From the NCBI GenBank assembly GCA_009923375.1, contig RFTO01000018.1:1-12779 (forward strand): a DNA stretch of 12,779 nt. The letters run 5' to 3'. Numbering within the stretch: position 1 is the stretch's first letter; the number at the start of each line of letters is the position of its first letter. Of this stretch, positions 12,294 to 12,779 are shown in pieces. Below the pieces are notes generated by a model. The model was not told where the DNA came from. It saw nothing but the letters and a program-made list of their open reading frames with translations, and ran no database searches. The stretch is from Actinomycetota bacterium. GTDB taxonomy: Bacteria > Actinomycetota > Actinomycetes > S36-B12 > UBA5976. The position numbers and the translations under genes were made by a program.

Positions 12294-12779
12294 TTACCTG
12301 CGCGGCAACACAATCGGGGTGCCATCAGGGCCGGCGAAGATCTCGATGTTGTCGTTAAAGGCGTGAGCGAGGTGCTCGCCGGCGAACACCTGGGCAGCAC
12401 TGCCTTGGTCGACCACCCGACCGTGGTTCATGACCACGAAGTCTTGTGCATACATCGCCGCCAAAGTGATGTCGTGCATCGTGCACAGCACCGTGGTTCC
12501 GTGCTCTTTTCGCTGTCGGTCAATCACGTTCAAGATGGCCGGTTGCCGATGCAAATCCAGGGCGCTAGTCGGCTCATCGAGCACCAACACCGGCGCCTGC
12601 TGACTAATCGCCCTGGCGATCGCCGCGCGCTGTACTTCGCCGCCGGAGAGGGATGTGAGCATCCGATACTGCAGTGACTCCAGCTCCAACTGCTCAAGAG
12701 CATCGTCAACCACAGCTCGATTCGAGTCGCGCGATCCCCGTGAGTTGTCATGAGGGAAACGTCCCAATTCCACGTACTC
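12294..12779 (-). CDS. ABC transporter ATPase of the iron-siderophore/haem type (partial, C-terminal part)
   Basis: The C-terminal 161 residues of an ATP-binding cassette subunit; the frame stays open to the window edge, so the start and Walker A lie outside. Visible motifs are VELGRFPH at the beginning (the GR.PH element typical of FecE/FhuC/HmuV-type ATPases), signature LSGGE (44-48) followed by VQRAAIARAI, Walker B VLVLDEPTSALDL (64-76) and the H-loop TMHD (H102). These support a family 14-like importer of iron-siderophore, haem or cobalamin; which one cannot be told without the permease and binding protein. The stop codon lies 26 bp before the DsbA-like gene, so the two may share a transcript. 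Confidence 0.9.
   Translation of the reverse strand, partial: EYVELGRFPHDNSRGSRDSNRAVVDDALEQLELESLQYRMLTSLSGGEVQRAAIARAISQQAPVLVLDEPTSALDLHRQPAILNVIDRQRKEHGTTVLCTMHDITLAAMYAQDFVVMNHGRVVDQGSAAQVFAGEHLAHAFNDNIEIFAGPDGTPIVLPRR

Noticed and set aside
1..12779. CRISPR arrays, tRNA or rRNA genes, insertion sequences, prophage or attachment sites
   Set aside because: No regularly spaced direct repeats, cloverleaf-like segments, transposase or integrase motifs were seen on reading both strands.

Overview
The window reads as a chromosomal segment of a moderately GC-rich actinobacterium (Actinomycetota). The grounds are a group II truncated haemoglobin of the mycobacterial GlbO type, a DsbA-like protein of the mycothiol-dependent Rv2466c type, an actinobacterial GH13 alpha-glucosidase, a ribbon-helix-helix/DUF4097 gene pair, and a well-formed promoter that appears to drive a leaderless mRNA. 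No phage, transposon, CRISPR or tRNA signature was seen. The DsbA-like, pepN, glbO and aglA genes occur in the same neighbourhood as Rv2466c, Rv2467, Rv2470 and Rv2471 of Mycobacterium tuberculosis (from memory), so much of this is an old actinobacterial block with lineage-specific insertions rather than a transferred island.

Layout. 1-660 (+) is a conserved-looking protein of unknown function, convergent with aglA (668-2485, -), a GH13 alpha-glucosidase. The 323 bp upstream of aglA carry a LacI-type operator match and a 13-bp inverted repeat. Then come two overlapping + strand genes: a small zinc-ribbon protein (2809-3147) and a multi-pass membrane protein (3144-3581), followed by a hairpin. 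On the minus strand a short MscS-type channel (4097-4657) is translationally coupled to glbO (3669-4097). malQ (4-alpha-glucanotransferase, 4750-6978, +) is divergent from mscS and is followed by a small secreted or membrane-anchored protein (7134-7370, +). A hairpin with a T-tract ends the minus-strand block.

From 7464 to the right edge everything is on the minus strand. In transcription order it runs: the C-terminal part of an iron/siderophore-type ABC ATPase, the DsbA-like protein, then a promoter, an RHH regulator, DUF4097 and pepN. The RHH promoter is the best regulatory element in the window. A 15-bp perfect palindrome fills the spacer between a TTCACA -35 and a TATAGT -10, and the -10 sits six bases from the ATG, so an autoregulated, leaderless transcript is likely.

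How the genes work together: aglA and malQ both act on alpha-glucans and maltodextrins. GlbO, the DsbA-like protein and the iron-type ABC ATPase are compatible with redox and haem/iron physiology. MscS protects against osmotic downshock. PepN recycles peptides. The least understood parts are the RHH/DUF4097 operon, the zinc-ribbon/membrane pair and the 78-residue membrane peptide.
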